This document shows, in pieces, positions 1-8,432 of a stretch of DNA of 64,000 nucleotides; position 1 is the first letter of the stretch, and every line of letters starts with the position of its first letter. Made by a program: the position numbers and the translations under genes. This DNA is from Chryseobacterium oranimense (GTDB taxonomy: Bacteria > Bacteroidota > Bacteroidia > Flavobacteriales > Weeksellaceae), in NCBI RefSeq assembly GCF_900129755.1, contig NZ_FQWT01000002.1, positions 558,001 through 622,000 of the forward strand, given 5' to 3'. The notes beneath the pieces are model-generated. The model was not told the origin of the DNA. It saw only the letters and a list, made by a program, of their open reading frames with translations, and did not search any database.

Positions 1-3000
1 CCCGGATAACTGTCATACTGGCGTATCGTAATACTTTCATTGGATGTGTTAATGAGTTCCTTTAAATATAACCTGCAGTTTTTAGATACAGCATTCGGAT
101 TTTTAATCTCTATGGAATAGACTGCTCTCGCAGAAGGATCCTGACCAAGATCAATAGCAATTTCATCCGAAATTTCTATAAATCCGTTTTTGGGAGCAAT
201 CCAGACTTTGACCACATCATTCTTTGGTTTTACAGGATCAATGTCATCGGGATCTTCAGGCTCTGTATAAGGCTGGGGATCGTTATCGGTAATAACCATA
301 TTTTCCGTTAAATCACTGGTAATCACCATTTCCTGAGCATTTCCGTTTCTTCGGTTAAACCAGACTTTATCATCTTTAATAACATCCGGCAGTCCATCAG
401 AATTGGCATCCATCATATAAATAGGAGTTTCATTCTCACTTTCAGAATTAATATATGAAAAGTCGAATCCTATTTTAAACCAGTTAAATACAACACTTCC
501 TCCCAGATTCCATGTTGTACCTGTTGAATGTGAAAAATTACTGTTCAGGTTTCCTACGGACTGTTGCTGGCTGTTGAATACCAGCTGCCCATTGCTGTCA
601 ATGCTTCCGGGAATCAATTTAATGCCGTTATCACCATTTCTTTTTCGGTACAGAATATCTGCGATTCCATCTCCATTGAAATCTATCAGCTCCTGCCCTC
701 TTTTCATTCGGGGATAAGAAGCACCTCCGAACAGGGAAAGCATAAAGTTTTTTACCCCTCCCAATTGTGGTCTGAATAATGCCAAACCACCTCCGGTTCT
801 CAGGGACCATCCCCATTCGAAATTATTGTCAGCACTTATTTTGGAAGGAGTAGTGATGGAACTTACCACATCCGAGAATGCATCAGTCCCCGGGGTGGCT
901 ATATTGGTAGGAGACCCGAAAACGGTCCCGTTGTCATAGTATTCAAAATTATAGTCAAATGCTGCACCGTCCGTGCGCGGATTAACTACCTTCATTTTCA
1001 TTTTGCTCAGAAGGCTTTTCTGAAATATCCCGGTATTATAGGTGAAGATATAAGACCTTATGTTTTGCTGCAGATTATTTGCATTTTTAAAATCTACATT
1101 TATTTTTGTGAGTAAATAAGGTTCAATTCTTTTAAGGATACCCTTAGCATTAATTTGTTTATCTGGTCTTGGGGTATCATTAAAAAATGTTATAATATAA
1201 GGCCCTTTCTGGCCATTCCTTCCTGAATAGAAAATTTTATCAATATGAAATACCCATCCTGCATTAAGGTTCTGGTCATCTCCCGTAAAATTATTGATTG
1301 GCTGATTTTTGTATTCATAAATCATATTATTCCCGTGAACATCCTCTACTTTCCAGACTCCCCATTGAATAATATTCCCGTTCGCATTTTTCAAAATGGC
1401 ATTGTCAACAAGTGTCGATTGATCACCACCATAATAGGTTTTTGTCCCGTTTGTAGAGGTCACAACCCATCTATAATCTGTCGTGCCGGTTCCAAATCTC
1501 TCAATTTTTGTAAAATCATGGTTCTTTCTCAGATAGAAGTTTTTGGCTCCGCTTCTTGTCTGCCGGGAAGTATCAAATGTACCATTTGGATTTACTTTAT
1601 TATGTCTGTGAGGAAGGTAGCCCTCAGGATATACCAGCATTTCTCCATCCAATGAATACAATTCTGTTTCCTGGCCGGGTGTAAAAGTCGGAGTTCCCCA
1701 TCTTGTATCCACTGATATTGATGATAAACCTCCGATATTCCAGCCTTCTCCCATCCAGCCGTTGCCGTTGCCACTGCTATAAGTAACAGATAATGATGGC
1801 TGCATCCCAGAGGTACCTGCCGGCAACATTAATGGATAATTGATGTTGGCATCTCCTGTCTGGTTTGCCGAAGGAGCTTCCATTAAGGGAGCACTTACCG
1901 GATTTGCTGCTTTCAGACCGCTGATCGTAGTTGGAGTAAAAGAATTCAGCTGTGGTGATTCCGGAGCCGAAATAATACCGTTGATATAATCGCCGTCTCC
2001 GTTGCCCTCAAATGTTACCGTCTTATTCTTCTGATCTACATTTGCTGTTTCTACAGCTTTCCATTGTCTTCTATTATAGTCAAATGAAAAAACCTTGATC
2101 TCTTTCGGAGAAAAGAGACCTAATTTTTTTTCGTCATAAGGAATTGTAATCTTAACTTTCTTATTCAGTTTTCCTGAAATTATTGAAAAACGATATGCTG
2201 AATTGTTCGGTGTAATATTTTTAAGACCGCTTGAAGTGGAAGGAATATCTTTTTCTCTTAGCTTTAAAATTTCAATATTCGCTGCTTCAGAGGTTTCCTT
2301 TTCTATTTTCAAATTTAAATCTTCATATTGAATATCAAATTCTTTGTCATTGGAAACAGCAATCCTTTTGGAATTAAAATAGTTATTGTTTAAAGTCTTA
2401 AATGATTTTATATCTGCAGGAATTTTATAGGATTGAGTAATTCCATTGGCTGTTACCGAAAAATGCCCGGCCAGCTTATCTTTTTCTGATAAACGGATAA
2501 TTTTTTCGAACTCCCCGTTTGCAGTATTAACGTAATTACTATTTATATTCAGATCCTGAAATCGTCTGTTGACTCCTTTAACATATAGCTCATCACCTGA
2601 AAGAACAGCATTAATAATCAAATCTTTGGATATACTTCTGTTTTTTTCAAAAACAACTTTCAGGTTTTTGATTTTGTATTTTACTCCTGTGGAAGGCGAA
2701 GTAAACAGAACAGTATTTATTCCTTGTTTAATAAGTTCTGAACTTAATTCTTCTTTCTGATGGCTCCAGGTTGCCTGAGGTACAATAATCTCACCACCGA
2801 TCGCCAGGTTATGATTCAGGGATCTCGGTACCGACTGATGCGATGCCAGACCAAACAGATCATACTCTAAATAAGCAATGGTATTCTCTTTATTTAAAGC
2901 AGGAATATCAACCGTAAAGAAATTATCCGAAATCCGGTCTTCTTCCTGGTCTGAAAATACTCCAACCGTTCCTTCTTTTTCTTTAGCAGAATAAACGTTC

Positions 3001-3329
3001 ATGACATTCGGAAGCTTTTCTTCAGAACCAGCTACTGTACCAGATATAGGATCTATGTTTAAATCTTCTGAATTTTTATAAGGTTCAGATGGATATTGAT
3101 CTGTTTTTTTTGTAGTAGATTGATGTTCAAATGAAATCTTATCTGAAGCGGCAATTGACTGATTTGTATCTTTTTTATCTATCAGCTTGCTTATAAGGTG
3201 CTTTCTCCATTCGCGTACTTTATATCTGTCTTCTTTCGTAAAACTTGCAAAAACAAACATGGTGGCAAAAAAACACACCAGCAGAACTGACTTCTTTGTA
3301 AAAGGAAGTTGTAAGGATCTTATTTTCAT
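1..3329 (-). CDS. SpvB-like large surface/toxin-scaffold protein, cut by window edge
   Basis: About 1109 codons are visible; the C-terminus lies outside the window. The start at 3329 gives a hydrophobic N-terminal segment (LLVCFFATMFVFASF), read as a signal peptide or anchor. Around residues 490-525 is the signature of the SpvB N-terminal family (PLMLPAGTSGMQPSLSVTY followed by SGNGNGWMGEGW). Two Asp-rich FG-GAP/VCBS-like Ca-binding motifs follow, DFNGDGIADI near 880 and DANSDGLPDV near 975. SpvB/TcaB-type proteins form shells around Rhs/Tc toxins or act as large secreted scaffolds; here the role is inferred from family only. The reading frame was checked at the start, middle and left edge and stays open. 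The gene lies 10 bp downstream of the T9SS protein at 3340-4716 on the same strand, so the two probably form one operon. Rhs- or toxin-like genes might follow beyond the left edge. Confidence 0.8.
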   Translation of the reverse strand, partial: MKIRSLQLPFTKKSVLLVCFFATMFVFASFTKEDRYKVREWRKHLISKLIDKKDTNQSIAASDKISFEHQSTTKKTDQYPSEPYKNSEDLNIDPISGTVAGSEEKLPNVMNVYSAKEKEGTVGVFSDQEEDRISDNFFTVDIPALNKENTIAYLEYDLFGLASHQSVPRSLNHNLAIGGEIIVPQATWSHQKEELSSELIKQGINTVLFTSPSTGVKYKIKNLKVVFEKNRSISKDLIINAVLSGDELYVKGVNRRFQDLNINSNYVNTANGEFEKIIRLSEKDKLAGHFSVTANGITQSYKIPADIKSFKTLNNNYFNSKRIAVSNDKEFDIQYEDLNLKIEKETSEAANIEILKLREKDIPSTSSGLKNITPNNSAYRFSIISGKLNKKVKITIPYDEKKLGLFSPKEIKVFSFDYNRRQWKAVETANVDQKNKTVTFEGNGDGDYINGIISAPESPQLNSFTPTTISGLKAANPVSAPLMEAPSANQTGDANINYPLMLPAGTSGMQPSLSVTYSSGNGNGWMGEGWNIGGLSSISVDTRWGTPTFTPGQETELYSLDGEMLVYPEGYLPHRHNKVNPNGTFDTSRQTRSGAKNFYLRKNHDFTKIERFGTGTTDYRWVVTSTNGTKTYYGGDQSTLVDNAILKNANGNIIQWGVWKVEDVHGNNMIYEYKNQPINNFTGDDQNLNAGWVFHIDKIFYSGRNGQKGPYIITFFNDTPRPDKQINAKGILKRIEPYLLTKINVDFKNANNLQQNIRSYIFTYNTGIFQKSLLSKMKMKVVNPRTDGAAFDYNFEYYDNGTVFGSPTNIATPGTDAFSDVVSSITTPSKISADNNFEWGWSLRTGGGLALFRPQLGGVKNFMLSLFGGASYPRMKRGQELIDFNGDGIADILYRKRNGDNGIKLIPGSIDSNGQLVFNSQQQSVGNLNSNFSHSTGTTWNLGGSVVFNWFKIGFDFSYINSESENETPIYMMDANSDGLPDVIKDDKVWFNRRNGNAQEMVITSDLTENMVITDNDPQPYTEPEDPDDIDPVKPKNDVVKVWIAPKNGFIEISDEIAIDLGQDPSARAVYSIEIKNPNAVSKNCRLYLKELINTSNESITIRQYDSYP

Positions 3330-3339
3330 GATTTGGTTT

Positions 3340-4716
3340 TTAGTCGACGATTAATTTGAATGTTTTGATTATTTTTCCGTTCTGGGTAAGACTGACCAGA
3401 TACGAACTTTGAATGTCAAGCGAACTGCTGTACGATCTTGCATGATGGTCTATTTTCTCTAATTTAACCAGTCGCCCTCCACCATCATAAATTGCTACAG
3501 ATAAGTTTTCCATTTCAGGAAACTTGATCATAAAACTTTGTCCTTTTTTAACAGGGTTTGGATACAGAACAATTTTATCGATATCTAAAGCAAGCTGATT
3601 TTCATTAATTGATGATGAGCCTGAGTTGATCTCATTATTACTTGCATCCCGTAAAGGACTCACTGCAAATGTAAAATGATCAAAAATTTCTCCTTTCTCC
3701 TTATAAAAATCCACTTTACTGAAATCTATATAATTCTCATTTTCCATCCCTTGCACTTTCATTAACTCGCCTGCGGAGTTTTTTAGAAACATCCAGTAAA
3801 CAAGTGGGAGCGAATCGGGATTGATGGCCTTTTTATCCACCCTTACTTTATAATCTGTTTTTGGAATGGTAGATCCTATGAAATTAATTTCCCAGTTTCT
3901 TTCGAGGACTTTAAAGTTGCCTTCGGTCTTCATCGCCATTTCTTTATTATCATCAGACCACATGACAAAATTATTGTGATCAAAAAGACTCAGGTTTTCT
4001 ACATTGGTCTTTTTTATATCTGTTTTTCCGATCGTTAGGAACTGATCTTCCTGATTGGAAGATTGTTTTTGGTACAATTCGTTTCCATCATCCCGTCCCA
4101 ATCCGGTAGGCCTGTATTTGAATTCTTTATGTTTTTCAGGGTCCCAGATCACTTTTCCATCACTGCTGTAATACTTTCCCTTTTCCAAAGAAATTCCATA
4201 CTTGATCGAGAGGTAAGAATGAATTTTATTAAGATCCATTTTGTTTGCTCTTCTTGGGATGAAAATCATTTCATAGAGATTGCGGTCTTCCAGCTTTATT
4301 TTAATACTGTCCGGTTTTCCGTCTGGCTTTCCGGCATTATCAGTAAAAGTAAAAATACTTGGCCTTTTACGGATTTTGATATTTTTATCCGCCTTTTTCT
4401 TTTCATAAATATTGTTACTCAAAGAGATATTTCGTTCTTCATTCTCCCATATTTTTTCATCCTCCCTTGAAGTATGGACAAGAGTCAGGGTATGGCTCTT
4501 ATTTTTACTGTGTTTAATATATTTTTTAAGGATTTTATCCTTAATTCCATAATGGAAGTTGAGTAGGTTCTCATCTTTTAAATTGGAGACTTCACGAAGG
4601 TTAGGTCTTGACTTTTCCCATATCTGGACATCAGATCCAACTAATTGAGAGTAAGCACTGGCTGAATATAGCAATACAAGTACAGTGACCGTTTTATGGC
4701 ACAGAAATTTTGACAT
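3340..4716 (-). CDS. T9SS-secreted protein with type A sorting domain
   Basis: A 458-residue protein if started at the second Met, which directly precedes a good signal peptide (TVLVLLYSASAYSQ); the longer reading from 4740 adds eight residues. The centre contains YLSIKYGISL and GLGRDDGNELYQ, motifs I associate with a domain common in flavobacterial surface proteins (DUF8202-like, from memory). The C-terminal ~75 residues (VLYPNPVKKGQSF ... TFKLIVD) form a Por-secretion type A sorting domain, so export through T9SS with removal of this tail is expected. It sits immediately upstream of the SpvB-like gene and could be its secreted partner or attachment factor; that link rests only on adjacency. 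Specific function unknown. Confidence 0.8.
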   Translation of the reverse strand: MSKFLCHKTVTVLVLLYSASAYSQLVGSDVQIWEKSRPNLREVSNLKDENLLNFHYGIKDKILKKYIKHSKNKSHTLTLVHTSREDEKIWENEERNISLSNNIYEKKKADKNIKIRKRPSIFTFTDNAGKPDGKPDSIKIKLEDRNLYEMIFIPRRANKMDLNKIHSYLSIKYGISLEKGKYYSSDGKVIWDPEKHKEFKYRPTGLGRDDGNELYQKQSSNQEDQFLTIGKTDIKKTNVENLSLFDHNNFVMWSDDNKEMAMKTEGNFKVLERNWEINFIGSTIPKTDYKVRVDKKAINPDSLPLVYWMFLKNSAGELMKVQGMENENYIDFSKVDFYKEKGEIFDHFTFAVSPLRDASNNEINSGSSSINENQLALDIDKIVLYPNPVKKGQSFMIKFPEMENLSVAIYDGGGRLVKLEKIDHHARSYSSSLDIQSSYLVSLTQNGKIIKTFKLIVD

Positions 4717-4740
4717 AATAATTGGAATTATGTGGAACAA

Positions 4741-5125
4741 TAAAAGAAATGAAGTATAGCAATCTTAGAACTTAAGATTGTTATAATAGTACGGTAAACT
4801 ATCGTTTGTCAGGTAAAAAAGTAGTTGTAGTTTTCATAAGTTTCTTAGTGTTTTTGATTATTTAATTTCAAATTTATAAAAAAAAATAACATATCATAAA
4901 AAAAGTATAAAAAATATTAAAAAATGTTAACGAATAGTCACACAATTGAATATCAACACATTCTCCTTGTCGCATTATTACTGGATAAATCCTCATTAAA
5001 ACCATTATTTTAATTTTTCAACACCTATATACAATTAAGCTTTGACTATAAACAAACTTTCAATAAATGAAATTTATCAAGCCGCTTTTTAAATTTTTAT
5101 TTTGATTTTACTGTACATTTGAAAT
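4741..5125. other. AT-rich divergent intergenic region
   Basis: This 385-bp gap separates the leftward T9SS/SpvB operon from the rightward globin gene, so it should hold two divergent promoters. The sequence is very A+T rich. The only exact match to the Bacteroidota -7 element is TACATTTG at 5114-5121, which has no TTG at a proper distance and lies only 4 bp before the ATG. I see no gene or RNA structure. Confidence 0.5.
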
Positions 5126-5506
5126 ATGAAAAAGTTGGAATCAAGAGAAGATATCGAGCATCTGGTGAATTCATTTTATGCAAAAGTCGTTAAGGATGAA
5201 ACCATTGGTTTCTTCTTTAATGATATAGCTAAAGTAAACTGGGACAAACATCTTCCAAAAATGTATTCTTTCTGGGAATCTATCCTTTTTGGACAGATGA
5301 GCTATAAAGGAAACCCTATGGGCGTTCATTTCCCGATTAATGAGATCCGGGCAATGGAGCAAAAACATTTTGACCGCTGGCTTGGGCTTTGGAAAACAAC
5401 GGTTGAAGAGAATTTCGTCGGAGAAAATGCCGACATGGCTATTTATAAATCCGAAAACATCGCCAAGCTGATGGCTTTCAAAATGGAGCTGGCGAGGAGA
5501 CTCTAG
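5126..5506 (+). CDS. Group III truncated hemoglobin
   Basis: A 126-residue single-domain globin of the TrHb3 (P) class. Seen in the sequence: FYAKVVKDETIG near the N-terminus, HLPKMYSFWESILFG at 42-56, the typical YKGNP loop, and HF.RWL around residue 81, where His81 is the expected proximal haem ligand. Length and motif order match the family closely. These cytosolic proteins bind haem and diatomic gases (O2, NO); a role in nitric-oxide or oxidative handling is usual but not shown here. It stands alone with divergent or convergent neighbours and is followed by a short repeated G-rich stretch. Confidence 0.9.
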   Translation: MKKLESREDIEHLVNSFYAKVVKDETIGFFFNDIAKVNWDKHLPKMYSFWESILFGQMSYKGNPMGVHFPINEIRAMEQKHFDRWLGLWKTTVEENFVGENADMAIYKSENIAKLMAFKMELARRL

Positions 5507-5546
5507 TTCGGGTTGCGGATTTGGGTTGCGGGATTCGGGTTACGAG
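5507..5546. repeat. Short imperfect tandem repeat, three ~13-bp units
   Basis: Immediately after the globin stop codon come three related units, TTCGGGTTGCGGAT, TTGGGTTGCGGGA and TTCGGGTTACGAG. They are markedly G-rich against the A+T-rich surroundings. No gene fits. This looks like a slippage-type intergenic repeat; no function is claimed. Confidence 0.6.
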
Positions 5547-5577
5547 TTATAGAGTTAGTTCGGGACGTAAAAAATAA

Positions 5578-6648
5578 TTAGGGAACGATAACGGTAAAAA
5601 TATAAGCGGCAAGATTGACAAGCAAAACGGTTCCGTACAAAACGTTCGTTTTTCCCCGGCTTAAAGAAAGCATTACTATAAATACAGACAGGGAAAGCAG
5701 AATAATATCTTTTTTATCAAGCCCTAATACCAATGGAATATCATAAAGAATACATACAACTGATACGGCAGGAATTGTAAGTCCGATACTCGCTAAAGCT
5801 GACCCTAATGCCAGATTTAAGCTGGACTGTATCTGGTTGCTTCTTGCCGCACGGATAGCAGCTACTCCTTCAGGAAGGAGCACGACTCCTGCAATAATTA
5901 CCCCTACCAGGGATTTTGGGGCGCCAATACTCTGTACCATATTTTCAATGGTTCCGGAAAGTCCTTTAGCCATCAGTACAACAATAATCAGGCATACCAC
6001 CAGAAAACCAAAGCTGATCAGTGTTTTTTTCAATGAAGGAATATAATGTTCTTCGGGATGCTCGTCAGGAACAATAAAGTAACTTCTGTGACGTACAGTC
6101 TGTACCATCAGGAAAACACCGTATATGGCCAGACATGCGATGGAAATGAAAATAAGCTGTGCTTCATTATAGAAAGGTCCGTTGACACTTGAAGTAAAAT
6201 TGGGAAGGACAAGGGTAAGCACGAGAATGGAAACAATACTTACCAGATAAGTAGTAGCTGAGGTTCTTGCGAAGAACTGTTCATGATATTTTACGCCGCC
6301 TACCAGGATACAGATCCCCAGAATTCCGTTAAGAATAATCATGACGGCAGCAAAAACGGTATCTCTGGCCAGCGTGATCGCCTGATCTCCGCCGGCTACC
6401 ATCAGCGAGATGATAAGCGCCACTTCAATAATAGTGATACAGAGTGCGAGAATAATGGTTCCGAACGGCTCTCCTACTTTATGGGCCACCACTTCTGCAT
6501 GGTGCACCGCAGACAAAACACTTCCGGTAAGCAGAAGCCCCGCAATAAGGTCATACAATACTCCGGTTCCCATGAGTCCGGAAAAATAATACCCCACAGC
6601 CAGGACAGGGAAAATATACGTATAATGTAAAAATTCTTTTAATCTCAT
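5578..6648 (-). CDS. ChaA-type Ca2+(Na+)/H+ antiporter
   Basis: A 356-residue polytopic inner-membrane protein of the Ca2+:cation antiporter (CaCA) superfamily. The two inverted family repeats are visible: HHAEVVAHKVGEPFGTIIL with ALCITIIE at about 49-76, and LLPEGVAAIRAARSNQ with LNLALGSALASIG at about 254-290. These acidic, small-residue motifs form the ion site in ChaA/Cax proteins. Ten to eleven hydrophobic helices fit the usual topology and the length is normal. The expected role is proton-driven export of Ca2+ and possibly Na+ or K+; the ion preference cannot be read from sequence. Monocistronic as far as seen. Confidence 0.88.
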   Translation of the reverse strand: MRLKEFLHYTYIFPVLAVGYYFSGLMGTGVLYDLIAGLLLTGSVLSAVHHAEVVAHKVGEPFGTIILALCITIIEVALIISLMVAGGDQAITLARDTVFAAVMIILNGILGICILVGGVKYHEQFFARTSATTYLVSIVSILVLTLVLPNFTSSVNGPFYNEAQLIFISIACLAIYGVFLMVQTVRHRSYFIVPDEHPEEHYIPSLKKTLISFGFLVVCLIIVVLMAKGLSGTIENMVQSIGAPKSLVGVIIAGVVLLPEGVAAIRAARSNQIQSSLNLALGSALASIGLTIPAVSVVCILYDIPLVLGLDKKDIILLSLSVFIVMLSLSRGKTNVLYGTVLLVNLAAYIFTVIVP

Positions 6649-6824
6649 AAAGCGTCTACAAAATACAAAAAATCTATTAAATTTGAAATATCAAAAGAAA
6701 ATATTAATAATATTTTAATCGGAATGAAGCCGCTTCCGTATTTATTCTCTAAACTTTCTTCATTAAATTATTGACTGTAATAATCGAACGCTAGCATTCA
6801 CCCTCTCTTTTCCTGCTTCTTTCC

Positions 6825-7163
6825 TTAATGCATCCACATGTTAAAATCCAGAAAATCCGTAAGCATATGAAACAAAAGACCAACGGCTACAATTCTGATA
6901 TTTCCTTTGAAAAACAGCAGCAAAAAATACACCGCAATGGCGTAGTAGGAATGTAAAATATGAAAACCAATACTATTTCTTGAAGGATCAAAAACAGGAT
7001 TGGCAAAAATATGGTCCAGGTCTACCAGCATGGTGGCCAGCATGATACCATAAGCCTTTTTCCAGTTGTCACGGAAAAAAACCAGCGCAATGAAAACCGG
7101 GAAAACCAGATGTAAAAAATAATGTGTGCCTGTTTTGAGCAGAGCAATGTCAGATAGACCCAT
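6825..7163 (-). CDS. DUF6122-like small membrane protein
   Basis: A 112-residue protein with about four hydrophobic helices and a conserved pattern of His and Asp: THYFLHLVFP near residue 13, MLVDLDHIFANP near 45, and FHMLTDFLDF at the C-terminus. This pattern resembles the DUF457/YdjM type of membrane-embedded metal-dependent hydrolases in miniature, and I associate it with DUF6122 of Bacteroidota; both assignments are from memory of the families. Activity unknown. It lies 30 bp downstream of the envelope protein at 7194-8432 and may be the last gene of that operon. Confidence 0.65.
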   Translation of the reverse strand: MGLSDIALLKTGTHYFLHLVFPVFIALVFFRDNWKKAYGIMLATMLVDLDHIFANPVFDPSRNSIGFHILHSYYAIAVYFLLLFFKGNIRIVAVGLLFHMLTDFLDFNMWMH

Positions 7164-7193
7164 TAATATTTATTTATTTTTAAAATTGCGGCT

Positions 7194-8432
7194 TTACCAT
7201 CTTAAAATCAGCGGTAATTCTTCTTTCTTAGCTTTGATACTCACCTGATAGTTCTGTCCTTTATTTCTGTAGAATATATATTCAATATCAGAAAGGATTT
7301 TTTTCTCCGTTGAGGTTAAAGTGCTTAAAGAAGATAGCAACAGCGAACTGTTTCTGATGAAGATATAGTTTTCCTTAAGTTCCGGGGACGATGCTATAGG
7401 TTTCCGGGTAGATTTTATAATGATACTCCCCTCATTTCTTTCAATCTGATTCGGCTGAAAAGGAATCGCGGTGAACTGGTTCTGGGCATTGATCCATTTT
7501 TTATATTGAAAATAATCCCAGGTTTTTTCGGGAGCAGAACTGCGGAGGTCGATAATATAATTAGGCTGAATAATCTTCTGAACAGTCTTTTTTTCTGTTT
7601 CATTAAAATTATCGTCATACCCGTAGCTGATAATCGTATCATTTACCTGCTCAAGATCTGCAGTTGCTTTAAAATAATTGACCTGAGCTGAATCTACCAG
7701 ATTTTTATTAAAAAAACGGGCATAGTTTTTTATATTCTGCCCGTCTAATTCGGCTTCTAAAAAATGATTTTTCCTCTGCATATCTGAAATTGCCGCTGCA
7801 AAGGATATTGCTTCTGCCGCATTTTTTATTTCAATTTCATCAGCCTTCAGTTCAATGGAAAAATTTTGAATTTTCTTTCCGGAAATAAAGGATATGCTTC
7901 CTAAAGAACTGCCTATAAACCGGTCTGCAGTAAAAGTCTTTTTGCCGGAAGGTTTGGAAAGCAGCTGCTGTATAGCTGTAAAAGCTGTTTCGGAGGTTCC
8001 CAGGATACAGTTTTCACCTTCTATTTTAATGAATACCTGATCTTTACGGAATATGTCCTGGCCTTTGTTGATAAACTGATGACTTTTCAAAAAGGTTAAA
8101 AATTTCTGTGGGTCTTTCAGTTCCACCACGCTGTACCATTCTGAAAATTTAGCTCCTTTCAGGTGAAAAACCTGCAGAAAATCCGGGATTTTTATTCCTG
8201 AATCTTTTAACGGAATTGTTTTTTTATCTTTCTTTTTGCTTTCTGACCATTTGGACGGATGGGCAACTAAGCTTGAAATATATTGTCCCGTCAGTTTTTT
8301 TACATCAATTAAGACAACCACATCTGCATTTTCAGGAACAAACTTCAGGGCTTTGTTTTTATAAAAAAACACAAAATAGACCGCGGCTGCGAGTAAAACA
8401 AATAACGGGACAATAAGTTTCTTTTTGTTCAT
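7194..8432 (-). CDS. Uncharacterised membrane-anchored protein (DUF4836-like)
   Basis: 412 residues with an N-terminal hydrophobic anchor (LIVPLFVLLAAAVYFVFFY) and a long soluble, probably periplasmic part. After the anchor, PENADVVVLIDVKKL resembles the opening of the neighbouring 673-residue protein (LPTDAVFYMEINGKQL). Both continue with a segment about a short, error-prone fragment followed by a 'KFL..L' or 'KFQEF' helix, so I read them as divergent paralogues of the DUF4836-like type. It begins directly after the stop of its upstream neighbour, so the two are co-transcribed and likely translationally linked. Specific function unknown. Confidence 0.7.
   Translation of the reverse strand: MNKKKLIVPLFVLLAAAVYFVFFYKNKALKFVPENADVVVLIDVKKLTGQYISSLVAHPSKWSESKKKDKKTIPLKDSGIKIPDFLQVFHLKGAKFSEWYSVVELKDPQKFLTFLKSHQFINKGQDIFRKDQVFIKIEGENCILGTSETAFTAIQQLLSKPSGKKTFTADRFIGSSLGSISFISGKKIQNFSIELKADEIEIKNAAEAISFAAAISDMQRKNHFLEAELDGQNIKNYARFFNKNLVDSAQVNYFKATADLEQVNDTIISYGYDDNFNETEKKTVQKIIQPNYIIDLRSSAPEKTWDYFQYKKWINAQNQFTAIPFQPNQIERNEGSIIIKSTRKPIASSPELKENYIFIRNSSLLLSSLSTLTSTEKKILSDIEYIFYRNKGQNYQVSIKAKKEELPLILRW

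Noticed and set aside
1245..1655. 136-codon plus-strand frame
   Set aside because: It lies wholly within the SpvB-like gene on the other strand, whose frame is continuous and shows family motifs.
5114..5121. TACATTTG box before the globin gene
   Set aside because: Exact -7 match but only 4 bp before the ATG and no TTG at 17-23 bp; likely chance in A+T-rich DNA. The same applies to the box at 42640-42647.
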